Shown here: positions 17,889 to 26,911 of the stretch, one piece after another
Layout of the letters: each line of letters opens with the position of its first letter
How positions within the stretch are numbered: the first letter of the stretch is position 1
Source: UBA8437 sp003445035
GTDB taxonomy: Bacteria; Planctomycetota; Planctomycetia; Planctomycetales; Planctomycetaceae
NCBI GenBank assembly: GCA_937901285.1
Contig: CALCHI010000538.1
Location: 1 to 31,458 of the forward strand
Reading direction: 5' to 3'
DNA length: 31,458 nt
Notes under the pieces: generated by a model
Told to the model about the DNA's origin: nothing
Database searches by the model: none
Seen by the model: the letters and a program-made list of their open reading frames with translations, nothing else
Made by a program: the position numbers and the translations under genes

Positions 17889-19208
17889 ATGTCGTCGGCC
17901 TCCGAAGTTCCGTCTCCCGCTGCCCCGGTCACCCCGGTCACCCCGGTTGTCCGACCGTTGTCGTTGCGCCAGAATTTCGCGTGGACACTCCCGGCCAACC
18001 TGGCCTACGCCGCCTGTCAGTGGGGCATCCTGGTCGTCCTGGCCAAGGTGGGTTCACCGGAACTGGTGGGACTGTTCGTGCTGGCCATGGCGTTGACCGC
18101 GCCGGTGTTCGTCTGTGCGAGCCTGAAATTGCGGGAGATCCAGGCCACCGACCAGGCCGGGCAGTTCCGCTTCGGCGACTATCTTGGCATGCGGCTGCTC
18201 TCGACCACTCTGGCCCTGGGCGTCGTGGCGGGCATCGGTTGGGGTGCCGGATACCGTCAGTCAGCCCTCCTGGCGGTGTTGTTGATCGGGCTGGCCAAGG
18301 CCATCGAGTCGATTTCTGACGTGATCTACGGGCTGTTGCAGCAGCACGAGCGAATGGACCGGGTGGCTCACAGCAGGGCGGCTCACGGCCTGGCCACGTT
18401 GGCCGGTGTCGGATTCGGGGTTCTGGCAACCGGGGATGTTGTCGGTGCGGCGGGAGGACTGGCAGTGGCACGGTTGCTGGTGCTGATCGGTTGCGACCTG
18501 CCCCTGGCCTGTTGGATTCTCGGATCCGGCCAATTCGTCCGCCTGCGGCCGATCTTCGCCATCGAGCCGCTGCGTCGCATGTCGCTGCTGGGACTGCCGC
18601 TGGCGGGAACGACCCTGTTGACGTCCCTGGAGATCAATATCCCGCATTACTTTGTCGCGACCAGCCTGGGCGTTGCGGATCTGGGTGTGTTTGGTGCGAT
18701 CGCCGCGTTGATCACCGCCGGCGGCATCTTCACCCGGGCGACGAACCAGGTGGCCAGTCCCCGCTTGGCCACGATGTTCCACGAGGGGGATTTCACGGGT
18801 TTCCGTCGGCTGCTGGGCCGAATGCTGGCCGTCTACCTGGCTCTGGGAATCGCCGGTGTGGCGATGGTTCCGTTGCTGGGGCATTGGTTGCTGACGTTCC
18901 TGTTCCGTGCCGAGTACGCGGTTCACACCGACCTGCTGCTGGTGGTGATGTGTGCTGCGGCTGTGGCTTACCAGGCGGGGGCACTGACCACGGCGTTGAT
19001 CGCGATCCGGGTCATCCATCGCCAGTTTCCCCTGCGGATGTTCACCGCGGCGACTTCACTGGTGGCCTGCGCGGTGCTGGTGCCGGTGTACGGCATCCGC
19101 GGAGCGGCCCTGGCACTGGTTGTCGCCAAGTTGCCGTTCGTGATCGCCTCGCTGGTCATCGTGTTTCGTGAAACCCGTTCCCGCATCACCGAAGTCGGGG
19201 TGGTGTGA
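17889..19208 (+). CDS. Wzx-like polysaccharide flippase (MOP/PST family)
   Basis: Multipass inner-membrane protein expected to flip undecaprenyl-linked repeat units to the periplasm. The 439-residue product has a short Pro/Val/Thr-rich cytosolic leader, encoded partly by a 9-bp repeat (CCCCGGTCA, 17923-17948). About 12 hydrophobic segments follow. Family-like stretches include LSLRQNFAWTLPANLAYAACQWGILVVLAKVGSPELVGLF at the N terminus, LLGLPLAGTTLLTSLEINIPHYFVA mid-protein, and YGIRGAALALVVAK near the end. It begins the tight plus-strand operon: its stop is 1 nt before the amidotransferase start. Function as flippase is inferred from family and context. Confidence 0.85.
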   Translation: MSSASEVPSPAAPVTPVTPVVRPLSLRQNFAWTLPANLAYAACQWGILVVLAKVGSPELVGLFVLAMALTAPVFVCASLKLREIQATDQAGQFRFGDYLGMRLLSTTLALGVVAGIGWGAGYRQSALLAVLLIGLAKAIESISDVIYGLLQQHERMDRVAHSRAAHGLATLAGVGFGVLATGDVVGAAGGLAVARLLVLIGCDLPLACWILGSGQFVRLRPIFAIEPLRRMSLLGLPLAGTTLLTSLEINIPHYFVATSLGVADLGVFGAIAALITAGGIFTRATNQVASPRLATMFHEGDFTGFRRLLGRMLAVYLALGIAGVAMVPLLGHWLLTFLFRAEYAVHTDLLLVVMCAAAVAYQAGALTTALIAIRVIHRQFPLRMFTAATSLVACAVLVPVYGIRGAALALVVAKLPFVIASLVIVFRETRSRITEVGVV

Positions 19209-19209
19209 C

Positions 19210-21084
19210 ATGTGTGGATTCGCCGGTCTCCAGCGGCTTGATATCGACCGGGGCAAATGTCTCGACGCGGGCACGATGGCCGAGTCGCTGGCACACCGTG
19301 GCCCCGATGCGGCCGGGACGTGGAAGTGTCCCGCCGGGAATTTTGAACTGGGGTTTCGTCGACTGGCGATCCGCGATCTCGATCCAAGGGCGAATCAGCC
19401 CATGGTCTCGGCCAGCGGCCGCACGGTGCTGGTCTTCAACGGCGAGATCTACAACACCGAAGAACTGGTCGCCCGTTTCTGTCCTGGTGTTGTCCTGAGG
19501 ACGACCAGTGACAGCGAGGTGTTGCTGGAAGCGTTTGACCGATGTGGCCCGGATGTGCTGGACGAGATCAACGGCATGTTCGCCGCCGTGTTCTACGGCA
19601 TCGAGTCAGGGACCGCCTGGCTTGCTCGTGATGCGGCCGGCAAGAAGCCACTCTATCTCTACGAGTCAAACGGCTACGTCGCGTTTGGCTCGGAACTGCG
19701 TGCTTTCTCCGGTCTGCCGCTGGATCCGGATCCGAGTCGCGTACCGTTTTTCCTGCATTTCGGGTACATCCCGGCTCCCGACACCTTCTACCGTGACGTC
19801 TCCCAGTTGCGGCCCGGCGAACGGGTCCAACTCCGCGGTGGGCGAGTCGTGGCACGACACCGATTTCACGATCCGCTCTCGTGGTCGTGGGGTTCGCAGC
19901 CATCGGTCGATCTCGAGGAGATCCAGGACCTGGTTGACGACTCGGTCGTGCGACGGACCGTCAGCGACGTTCCGGTGGGGACGTTTCTGTCGGGTGGAGT
20001 CGATTCGTCACTCGTCGCAGCTTCGCTGGCGTCGGCGGGTCGTGGTGACCTGCCGACGTTCACCGTGTCTTTCGATGATCCGCGGTTCAACGAGGGTCCA
20101 CAGGCCGCCGCGGTGGCAGCCGAACTGGGCCTGCCCCACCGCGACATTCGCGTGCGACTGGATCAACTGCCCGGACTGGTCGACGACTACCTGGACTGTT
20201 ACGAGCAGCCCTACGCCGACACCTCCGGACTGCCGACAATGTTGTTGTGTCGCGAGGTCCGACGTCACGTGCGGGTGGCGTTGTGTGGGGACGGAGGGGA
20301 CGAGTGCTTTGGTGGCTACGCTCGCTACGGCTGGTTCCGTCGGGCACTGTCTGCCGGGCGGTGGCCGGGGGTGTTTCGTTCGGTTGCCGGGTGGCTGGCC
20401 CGCAACTGCGATCGCCGTCGCGGCAACCGGATCGCCCGTTGGCTTCAGAAGCGGGATGCGGCCGGGTTGTACGCCGAGATCCTGCGAGGTTGGCATGCCA
20501 CGCCGCTGGCCCAGTTGATCCCCGATGTGGCGGGTGCCGACGAAGCCCCGGTGCAATTGGTTCGCGATGTCTTCGGACGGGTTGATGCGGATCCGCTCTC
20601 GCAGGCTGCGGCCTTCGATGTCGCCCACTACATCCCCGACGACCTGCAGGTGAAAGTCGACCGCGCCTCGATGAGATACGGTCTGGAAGTCCGTTGTCCG
20701 TTGCTGGACCGCCGGGTGATGTCCCTCGGGGCCGGGCTGTCGACAGCGGCCCGGATGGCCCAGGGGCCCAAGAGTGTTCTGCGGAACCTGCTGGCCCGCC
20801 GCGTGCCCCGGCAGTTGTTCGAGCGGCCCAAGTCCGGATTCGACGTTCCCTTGAGTTCCTGGCTGTCCGGACCGCTTCGCGAACGCGTGTCCGATTCGCT
20901 CCGGGCACGAGCCTTCCGGGAGTGTGGCTGGATCGAGATGCGGACGGTGCGGTCGGTCGAACGGGATTTCCTGCGTGGTCACTCCGAGCATGCCGGTGGG
21001 GTCTGGAAGCTGTTTCTGCTGTCGGAAATGCTGCAACGGGCCTCGATGGGTTCATCGCGGCAGCCGGTGGGGAGGGCCGCATGA
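19210..21084 (+). CDS. AsnB-like glutamine-dependent amidotransferase (first copy)
   Basis: Two-domain enzyme of the asparagine synthase family, 624 residues. The class II glutaminase domain starts MCGFAG, so Cys2 becomes the N-terminal nucleophile. It has HRGPDAAG, FRRLAIRDL, VFNGEIYN and DAAGKKPLY. The synthetase domain has the PP-loop SGGVDSS (Ser261 on) for ATP and GDGGDECFGGYARYG. The block DLQVKVDRASMRYGLEVRCPLLDRRVM completes the acceptor region. In polysaccharide loci such proteins are thought to amidate uronic acids or similar acceptors rather than aspartate; that is inference here. The ATG at 19210 is chosen because Cys must be residue 2; an open frame extends to 19168. It has GGGGTGG upstream, 1 nt gap from the flippase, and overlaps the next gene by ATGA. 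Confidence 0.9.
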   Translation: MCGFAGLQRLDIDRGKCLDAGTMAESLAHRGPDAAGTWKCPAGNFELGFRRLAIRDLDPRANQPMVSASGRTVLVFNGEIYNTEELVARFCPGVVLRTTSDSEVLLEAFDRCGPDVLDEINGMFAAVFYGIESGTAWLARDAAGKKPLYLYESNGYVAFGSELRAFSGLPLDPDPSRVPFFLHFGYIPAPDTFYRDVSQLRPGERVQLRGGRVVARHRFHDPLSWSWGSQPSVDLEEIQDLVDDSVVRRTVSDVPVGTFLSGGVDSSLVAASLASAGRGDLPTFTVSFDDPRFNEGPQAAAVAAELGLPHRDIRVRLDQLPGLVDDYLDCYEQPYADTSGLPTMLLCREVRRHVRVALCGDGGDECFGGYARYGWFRRALSAGRWPGVFRSVAGWLARNCDRRRGNRIARWLQKRDAAGLYAEILRGWHATPLAQLIPDVAGADEAPVQLVRDVFGRVDADPLSQAAAFDVAHYIPDDLQVKVDRASMRYGLEVRCPLLDRRVMSLGAGLSTAARMAQGPKSVLRNLLARRVPRQLFERPKSGFDVPLSSWLSGPLRERVSDSLRARAFRECGWIEMRTVRSVERDFLRGHSEHAGGVWKLFLLSEMLQRASMGSSRQPVGRAA

Positions 21085-22286
21085 ATCCCTCGTCGTCGAC
21101 CAGTTCGCTGCAGAAGTTCTTCGCGACAGTGGCGCTGTTCCTGCTTCCGTTCCCGGCACTGAACTTCGGGGTCAGCTTCACCATCGCCGACGTCTTCCTG
21201 GTGGCAGCGGTCCTGTTGAATGCTCCCCGGCTGCTCCAGTTGCAGGGATTCCAGGTTCCGTTCCTGTGTGCACTGCCCCTGTTCGTGCTCTCCACCCTGT
21301 TCGACCCCGACGGGGGGATGGTCGAGTTGATCCAGGTGTTCTACATCTGGGGGTTCGTCCTGCCGTTCGGGTGGGTTGCCTTTGTTGGCCTGCCGGTTCG
21401 ACGGATCGTCGTTGTGGTCCTGGCCTCGGCGGCAACCAATTCGTTGATCGCGGTCGGGCAGGGGGCCGGCTACCTGCCCGAACTGGGGAACCAGCGGGTC
21501 ATCGTGTTCAACTCGGGATTTTCCCGGGCTGCCGGCCTGTGCCTGAAATGCAACTCCCTGGTGATGAGCCTGACTCCGTGCCTGTTGCTGATTCCCTGGC
21601 TGCGAAAGATCGCGACCAGGATTGGTGTTCTGCTGGTGTTGATTCTCGGCCTGCTGGCAGCGGTCTCCAAGTCGATCATCTTCGCGGTGCCCGGTGTGCT
21701 GTGGTACCTCTGGCACGAACCGCGACGCCGACAGGTCGCCGTGTGGATGGTTTTGCTCGGCATGGGATGGACGTTGGCCAGCGAGGGGGCTGGCGGTGTG
21801 ACCGACCTCTGGTATCGATTCGGTGACCTGGTCACCAAGCGTGCCGACCGGTTGGAGGATTCGATCGACAACCGGATGGCGCTGATAGACGTCTCGATGA
21901 ACTACGCATCGGACGTCCTGCTGCTGGGCTACGGCCCGGCAGGAGCGCATGCCCGCGTCTCGGAGATGACCAACAACACCGTGCACGTGTATTACCTCGG
22001 CGTGATCCTGGCCGGTGGTCTGCCGGCGGCGATGATGTGCTTCCTGGGAATGGGGATGGTTGTCCGTGGATTGTGGAAGCAGGGACAGCGACACGTGGCC
22101 GCGTACGTGCTGGCCCATCTACTGGCCCTGACGGTGATGACCGCGCTGCTGGTCAGCTTCCAGGCTCTTCCGGTGCTGGTCGGCGGTGCCGTGCTGGCCC
22201 AGGTCTCTCAGGCGGTTCCCGTCGAACTCCCTCGTCTCGCGTGGTCGCCCCACGCCTCCCCACTGACCTGGAGCAGTCCCAGATGA
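21081..22286 (+). CDS. O-antigen ligase/polymerase-like membrane protein (second)
   Basis: A 401-residue protein with roughly ten hydrophobic segments and few conserved residues, as usual for Wzy/WaaL-type proteins. Helices are evident from FFATVALFLLPFPALNFGV through LLALTVMTALLVSFQALPVLVGG. A long loop near residues 230-310 contains RFGDLVTKRADRLEDSIDNRMALIDVSMNYASDVLLLGYGPAGAHA. The stretch NNTVHVYYLGVILAGGLPAAM resembles the conserved loop after which Wzy_C proteins end. The ATG overlaps the previous stop (ATGA) and GGGGAGGG lies 4 nt upstream, so start and coupling are well supported. It is the second polymerase-like gene in the locus and lacks the TPR part of the first. Confidence 0.8.
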   Translation: MNPSSSTSSLQKFFATVALFLLPFPALNFGVSFTIADVFLVAAVLLNAPRLLQLQGFQVPFLCALPLFVLSTLFDPDGGMVELIQVFYIWGFVLPFGWVAFVGLPVRRIVVVVLASAATNSLIAVGQGAGYLPELGNQRVIVFNSGFSRAAGLCLKCNSLVMSLTPCLLLIPWLRKIATRIGVLLVLILGLLAAVSKSIIFAVPGVLWYLWHEPRRRQVAVWMVLLGMGWTLASEGAGGVTDLWYRFGDLVTKRADRLEDSIDNRMALIDVSMNYASDVLLLGYGPAGAHARVSEMTNNTVHVYYLGVILAGGLPAAMMCFLGMGMVVRGLWKQGQRHVAAYVLAHLLALTVMTALLVSFQALPVLVGGAVLAQVSQAVPVELPRLAWSPHASPLTWSSPR

Positions 22287-23464
22287 CGGCTCGCCGTGTC
22301 CTGCACGTGATCAACAACCTGAATCTCGGGGGAGCCGAGATGATGCTGGTTCGATTGCTGGACCGGCTCGATCGGGATCGCTGGTCACCGCATGTCGTGT
22401 CACTGATCGGGGGTGGCCCGGCTTCGCGGAGCTTGGAATCGATCGATGTGCCGGTGACGTTCATCGGCATGCGGCGAGGGGTCCCCGGGCCATCAAGCCT
22501 GGTACGACTGCTGCGTTCGGTGCGGGCGTTTTCCCCCGACCTGGTCCAGACCTGGTTGTATCACTCGGACCTGCTTGGCGGACTGGCCACGCGATTGGCC
22601 CGCCCCGGTGTACCACTGGTCTGGAACGTGCGTATGAATGGGCCGACGCGGGGCCGGGACAAGCTGACCACCTGCTGGACGGCCCGGGTCTGCGCGGCGC
22701 TGTCGGGTTGGATACCCGAGAGGATCATCGTCAACTCGTGTGCCGGCCGGGATGTTCACCGGGACCTGGGCTACGACGCCGGGCGGATGGAGGTGATTCC
22801 CAACGGGTTCGACACGGACCGTTTTGGACCCTCCGAAGAGTCTCGCCGGGCGCTGAGACGCGAACTCGGTGTTCCCGCCGACACCCGGCTGGTCGGCATG
22901 GCCGCGCGGTGGGATCCGCTGAAGGACTTCGAGACGGCGCTGGCGACGGCGTCGGTGCTGATGGCCCGACACGCGGACCTGCACGTGTTGATGTGCGGGA
23001 ACGGGGTCGATGGTGACAACACGGAACTGGTGAGGCTGGCCGACGAGTCCGGTTGCCGGGAACGTCTGCACCTGTTGGGACGCCGGGACGACATGCCCGC
23101 CTGGCAGGCCGCACTGGACGTGGCGTTCCTCGCTTCTCACACCGAGGGCCTGCCCAATACCGTGGGCGAGGCGATGGCGAGCGGGGTGCCCTGTGTCGTG
23201 ACCGATGCCGGCGGCTCGGCCCAGCTGGTGGGGTCGGCCGGCCGGGTTGTTCCGGTGGGGGGGGCCGGGGAACTGGCCGCCGCGATCGACGAGTTGCTGC
23301 AGATGACGGTTTTCGAGCGGAGACGGATTGGAGACGTCGGGCGACGGCGGATCATCGAGGAGTTCGGCCTGGGACGGATGGTGGGACGTTTCGAACAGTT
23401 GTGGGATGACGTGCTGGGTCTCGCTCCCCGGCAGGACCAGACGATCACCAAGCAGGCCGCCTGA
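22283..23464 (+). CDS. GT4-family glycosyltransferase
   Basis: Cytosolic GT-B enzyme adding a sugar to a lipid-linked acceptor. The 393-residue product begins VLHVINNLNLGGAEMMLVRLL, the glycine-rich N-terminal loop of this family. It has RIIVNSCAGRDVHRDLGYDAGRMEVIPNG between domains. The EX7E nucleotide-sugar motif is HTEGLPNTVGEAMASGVPCV (Glu288 and Glu296). The sequence resembles sugar transferases of the glycosyltransferase group 1 class; donor and acceptor cannot be read from sequence. Its ATG overlaps the stop of the preceding membrane protein (ATGA), with GGAG 7-8 nt upstream, and it ends 2 nt before the second amidotransferase. Confidence 0.9.
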   Translation: MTARRVLHVINNLNLGGAEMMLVRLLDRLDRDRWSPHVVSLIGGGPASRSLESIDVPVTFIGMRRGVPGPSSLVRLLRSVRAFSPDLVQTWLYHSDLLGGLATRLARPGVPLVWNVRMNGPTRGRDKLTTCWTARVCAALSGWIPERIIVNSCAGRDVHRDLGYDAGRMEVIPNGFDTDRFGPSEESRRALRRELGVPADTRLVGMAARWDPLKDFETALATASVLMARHADLHVLMCGNGVDGDNTELVRLADESGCRERLHLLGRRDDMPAWQAALDVAFLASHTEGLPNTVGEAMASGVPCVVTDAGGSAQLVGSAGRVVPVGGAGELAAAIDELLQMTVFERRRIGDVGRRRIIEEFGLGRMVGRFEQLWDDVLGLAPRQDQTITKQAA

Positions 23465-23466
23465 CC

Positions 23467-25368
23467 ATGTGTGGAATACTCGGATCATGGACGCAGCGGC
23501 CGCTCGAACCCGGAATCCGGGACGACGCGCTGTCCCGCATCCTGCACCGTGGACCCGATGACGAGGGTCAGTTCAGCGACGGGGGAGTGTTCCTGGGCAT
23601 GCGACGATTGTCGGTCGTCGACCTGGAGACCGGTCGGCAGCCCCTGTTCAACGAACAGCGGACCTGCGCGGTGGTGATGAACGGCGAGATCTACAACTAC
23701 CGGGAGTTGGCCGGTTCGTTGCGGCAGGCCGGGCACGTGCTGTCGACGGCGTCGGACACCGAAGTGGCGGTGCACCTGTACGAGGATCATGGCGAATCGT
23801 TCTGCGAGTCGCTCAACGGCATGTTTGCCCTGGCGATCTGGGATGGCGACGCGCGTCGGCTGGTCCTGGCACGGGATCGGTTCGGCAAGAAACCGCTCTA
23901 CTACGCGCGGACTCCCGACGGGGGACTGGTGTTCGCCTCGGAGTTGAAGGCCCTGAGACCGTTGCTTGAGGCCGCCGGGGGCATGTGGGAACTGCGACCA
24001 CAGGGGATCGCCGATTACCTGTCGCTGGGTTGTGTGCCTCAGCCCGGGACGGTGTTCCGCGGTGTGGAGGCGTTGCCGCCGGGATGCACACTGTCATTTG
24101 ACGGCCAGGATGTCCGGGTGAGTCCCTACTGGTCGTTGCGATACTCGAGCAAGCTGAGCACCAGTTATTCCACGGCGGTCGAGCGGACACGCGAACTGGT
24201 GGCCGAGGCGGTTCGCACCCGGCTGCATTCGGATGTGCCCCTGGGTGTCTTTCTCTCCGGTGGCGTCGACTCTTCGATTATCGCCTGCGAGGCGGCGAAG
24301 CTGGTTGGGTCCGACCTGCAGACCTTCACCGTCGGTGTCGACGATCCGCGTTTTGACGAGTCAGAGGTGGCCGCCCGAACGGCACGGCAACTGGGTGTCA
24401 GGCACATGGTGTTGCCCCTGGAGGTCGCTCCGCGAGAGACATTGCTCGAGTTGGTCAGGCACTATGATCAGCCGTTCGCCGATCCCAGTGCGATCCCCAG
24501 CCTCGCGATTTCGCGGCTGGCCCGGCAGCATGTCACCGTGGTGCTCAATGGCGACGGCGGCGACGAGATTTTTGCCGGCTACCGTCGGCACCTCGCGGCT
24601 CACCTGGCCGGACGGCTCGGCTGGTTGCCCGACTGGACGGCTCGGGCGGGGGCGGCCCTGCTCGGACGACTCTCGCCGGGCCGCCGCAGCCCGCTGGGAT
24701 TCGCGGCGAGAATGTGTCGCGGGTTGATCCTGGAACCGGCGGAACGGTACCTGGCCTGGACGTCGGACAAGCTGCGACAAGTCGACAAGCAGCAACACTG
24801 GCGGGGGCCGGCGGTTCGGTCGACCGAGGAATGGCTCGAGAGTGTACAACCCCAGGGCCTGGGCGCTCTCGACACGCAGACCGCCACCGACATTCGGGTC
24901 AACCTGCTCAGCGGACTGCTGGTGAAGATGGACATGGCCACGATGGCCCATTCTCTGGAGGGGCGGTCGCCTCTGCTGGATCACCGACTGGCCGAATACG
25001 TCGCCTCGTTGCCACCGGGCTTCCGGTTGCGGGGCGGACGGTTGAAGAGCCTGTTGAGAGACGGCTGGAAGGACGAACTTCCGGCCGAGGTGATCAGTGG
25101 CAGGAAGCGGGGATTCGAAATCCCGCTGGATCGCTGGCTGGCCGGTGACCTGCACGAGCTGCTGATGGACACGCTGGGCAGTTCCTCGGCCCGGATTCGA
25201 GAATTTCTCGACGGGCGGTTTCTCGATCGCCTGCTTGGCCAGCAGACACTGGCCGAGCGAAACTGGCCCACGTTGGTCTATTCGCTGCTGGTGCTGGAAC
25301 TGTGGTTGCAGACAGCGGCGTTCTCGGGATTTTCGGCGGTTTCCGGAGCGACAACCGCCGCCGCCTGA
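23467..25368 (+). CDS. AsnB-like glutamine-dependent amidotransferase (second copy)
   Basis: A 633-residue paralogue of the enzyme encoded at 19210-21084. It starts MCGILGSW with the Cys2 nucleophile. Glutaminase motifs are LHRGPDDEG, MRRLSVVDLE, VVMNGEIYNY and ARDRFGKKPLYYA. The synthetase domain has SGGVDSS (Ser264 on), FTVGVDDPRFDESEVA, NGDGGDEIFAGYRRH and LVKMDMATMAHSLEGRSPLLDHRL. The NGDGGDE and LLVKMDMATM spellings are closer to typical asparagine synthases than those of the first copy, so the two may use different acceptors. Only 2 nt separate it from the preceding glycosyltransferase. It is the last gene of this operon; the minus-strand GT4 gene ends 13 nt away. Confidence 0.92.
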   Translation: MCGILGSWTQRPLEPGIRDDALSRILHRGPDDEGQFSDGGVFLGMRRLSVVDLETGRQPLFNEQRTCAVVMNGEIYNYRELAGSLRQAGHVLSTASDTEVAVHLYEDHGESFCESLNGMFALAIWDGDARRLVLARDRFGKKPLYYARTPDGGLVFASELKALRPLLEAAGGMWELRPQGIADYLSLGCVPQPGTVFRGVEALPPGCTLSFDGQDVRVSPYWSLRYSSKLSTSYSTAVERTRELVAEAVRTRLHSDVPLGVFLSGGVDSSIIACEAAKLVGSDLQTFTVGVDDPRFDESEVAARTARQLGVRHMVLPLEVAPRETLLELVRHYDQPFADPSAIPSLAISRLARQHVTVVLNGDGGDEIFAGYRRHLAAHLAGRLGWLPDWTARAGAALLGRLSPGRRSPLGFAARMCRGLILEPAERYLAWTSDKLRQVDKQQHWRGPAVRSTEEWLESVQPQGLGALDTQTATDIRVNLLSGLLVKMDMATMAHSLEGRSPLLDHRLAEYVASLPPGFRLRGGRLKSLLRDGWKDELPAEVISGRKRGFEIPLDRWLAGDLHELLMDTLGSSSARIREFLDGRFLDRLLGQQTLAERNWPTLVYSLLVLELWLQTAAFSGFSAVSGATTAAA

Positions 25369-25381
25369 GACCACGGCGGGT

Positions 25382-26587
25382 TCAGGCGGTCTGTCGCAGG
25401 TCGACTTCCGCTGGTTTCGCGGTGCCCAGCACGCGGTGGTAGATGTCGGCGTAGGACGCGGCGACCATCTCCAGGTGGAACCTCTCCTCCACCAGTGTTC
25501 GGCTGGCACGGCCCATGTCCCGGCAGCGGGCGGGGTCGTCGAGCAGTTCCAGAATGGCCGTTCCCAGCCGCGGTCCGTTCCGAGCGGGGACCAGCAGACC
25601 GTTGACGCCGTCGGTGACGACTTCTCGACAGCCGGGCATGTCGGTCGTGATCAGGGGCAGGCTCAGTGCCGCACCTTCGAGCAACACTCGGGGGATGCCC
25701 TCGCGGAAGTAGCTGGGCAGGACCAGCAGATCACTGATGGCCATCAGGTCGGCGACGTCGTCCCGCCAGCCCAGGTAACGCACGTCGGGGCACCGCTGGA
25801 CCTGTTCGACCGGGAAGATCGCGGGACCCTCACGGACCTCCGGGCCCACCAGCAGGAAGGTGATATCGGGCCGGGTCCGTCGGACGGCGGTGGCCGCCTC
25901 CAGGAACTCGCCGATGCCCTTGGGTCGGATCAGCCGGGCCGTCATCATCACGACCGGTGTCTGTCCGTCGAGCTGAAGTTCTCGTCGCAGGTCCGACTGG
26001 ACGGCGGGTGAACTCCGTCGAGCCCGAACGGCTTCGACATCGATTCCGGACCCGAGCACCACCGCGTCACGGTCGGAGAACGACATGCGGTGGCGGCGGA
26101 AGTAGTCCCGGTCGTTGGGATTCTGGAATGCGGTGAAATCGCAGTCTCGCTCGGCCTTCCGCTGCATTTGGCGGTAGACGAGTCTCAATGACAGTGACAG
26201 GGGAGAGGAGGAACTGAAGAGGGCTCCGAGACCGGTGATGGTCCGCACGCAACCGGAGACCCCGGTGCGGCGGGCGATCGGAGGCACCAGCAGTGTCGGC
26301 TTGGTGTTGACGCAGTGCACCAGGTCGGGTCGGTGTTCGAGGAACAGCTGTTTAAGGACCTTGCCGGCCCGGTAATCGGCCAGCGGGTTCAGGGCCCGTC
26401 GCAGTGGATACCTGTGATAGTCGAACCCGGCCTCGGCAAATGCTTCGGTGAAACCCGGACCCACGGCGGACATCTTGAAGCCGTGTTTCTCGAGCAATCT
26501 CATCAGCGGGATTCGCAGTTGCAGCCCGCCGCCACCGATGATCCACGCATGGGGCCGGTGTTTCCGAATGGAAGTCCCTGCCTGCAT
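25382..26587 (-). CDS. GT4-family glycosyltransferase
   Basis: Predicted cytosolic GT-B glycosyltransferase of 401 residues. The N-terminal domain has HAWIIGGGGLQLRIPLMRLLEKHGFKMSAVGPG and LVHCVNTKPTLL. The start of the C-terminal domain reads VVMMTARLIRPKGIGEFLEAA and the donor-site motif is YFREGIPRVLLEGAALSLPLITTD. The layout is like the GT4 enzymes that add N-acetylhexosamine-type sugars in capsule loci (PglA/WbpY-like). The start at 26587 has AGGAG 9 nt upstream. The open frame runs on to 27598, antisense to the sulfotransferase gene, with no family match, so the extension is rejected. It is the only minus-strand gene in this part of the locus, convergent with the second amidotransferase and divergent from the sulfotransferase operon. 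Confidence 0.88.
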   Translation of the reverse strand: MQAGTSIRKHRPHAWIIGGGGLQLRIPLMRLLEKHGFKMSAVGPGFTEAFAEAGFDYHRYPLRRALNPLADYRAGKVLKQLFLEHRPDLVHCVNTKPTLLVPPIARRTGVSGCVRTITGLGALFSSSSPLSLSLRLVYRQMQRKAERDCDFTAFQNPNDRDYFRRHRMSFSDRDAVVLGSGIDVEAVRARRSSPAVQSDLRRELQLDGQTPVVMMTARLIRPKGIGEFLEAATAVRRTRPDITFLLVGPEVREGPAIFPVEQVQRCPDVRYLGWRDDVADLMAISDLLVLPSYFREGIPRVLLEGAALSLPLITTDMPGCREVVTDGVNGLLVPARNGPRLGTAILELLDDPARCRDMGRASRTLVEERFHLEMVAASYADIYHRVLGTAKPAEVDLRQTA

Positions 26588-26911
26588 GGCCGCCAGCTCC
26601 TGACACGATCTCCGTTCCGGATCGAATCCCAGTCGATCTGTCCGGATCGGCGCGAGGGATCCTAGTGCTGGCTGTTGGCACGGAGCAAGATCAAAACCCT
26701 GGCCCCGCCCGCCGCACCTCGGGCACGTTGATCTTGTCGCGTTTCCGAGCCGATCCGTATAATCCGCCGCCCTCGGTCCTCGGTGGTCCCGGCGGGTTGT
26801 GCGGAGACGATCTTGCCGAATCGGCACGTCGATGGCGCACGCCGTCGTCGCTCCCGGTGTTCCGAGAGGTTCCGACGTCAGCGGGAGACAACGGACCCGA
26901 GATTCGAACGC
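26588..26911. other. Divergent intergenic region, 324 bp
   Basis: The gap between the minus-strand GT4 gene and the plus-strand sulfotransferase gene. The one convincing element is the plus-strand promoter at 26734-26763. An open frame extends the sulfotransferase upstream to 26783 but the extra residues are Arg-rich and not family-like. No small gene with a supported start was seen. Confidence 0.6.
26734..26763 (+). promoter_or_regulatory. Sigma70-like promoter of the sulfotransferase operon
   Basis: TTGTCG (26734-26739) and a perfect consensus TATAAT (26758-26763) are separated by 18 nt. In this GC-rich DNA a perfect -10 hexamer is notable. The expected transcript would start near 26770 and carry a leader of about 140 nt before the ATG at 26912. 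Confidence 0.55.

Noticed and set aside
18261..19019. 252-codon open frame antisense to the flippase gene
   Set aside because: It is opposite a clear multipass membrane protein; the antisense translation is polar, Gln/Arg-rich and lacks motifs.
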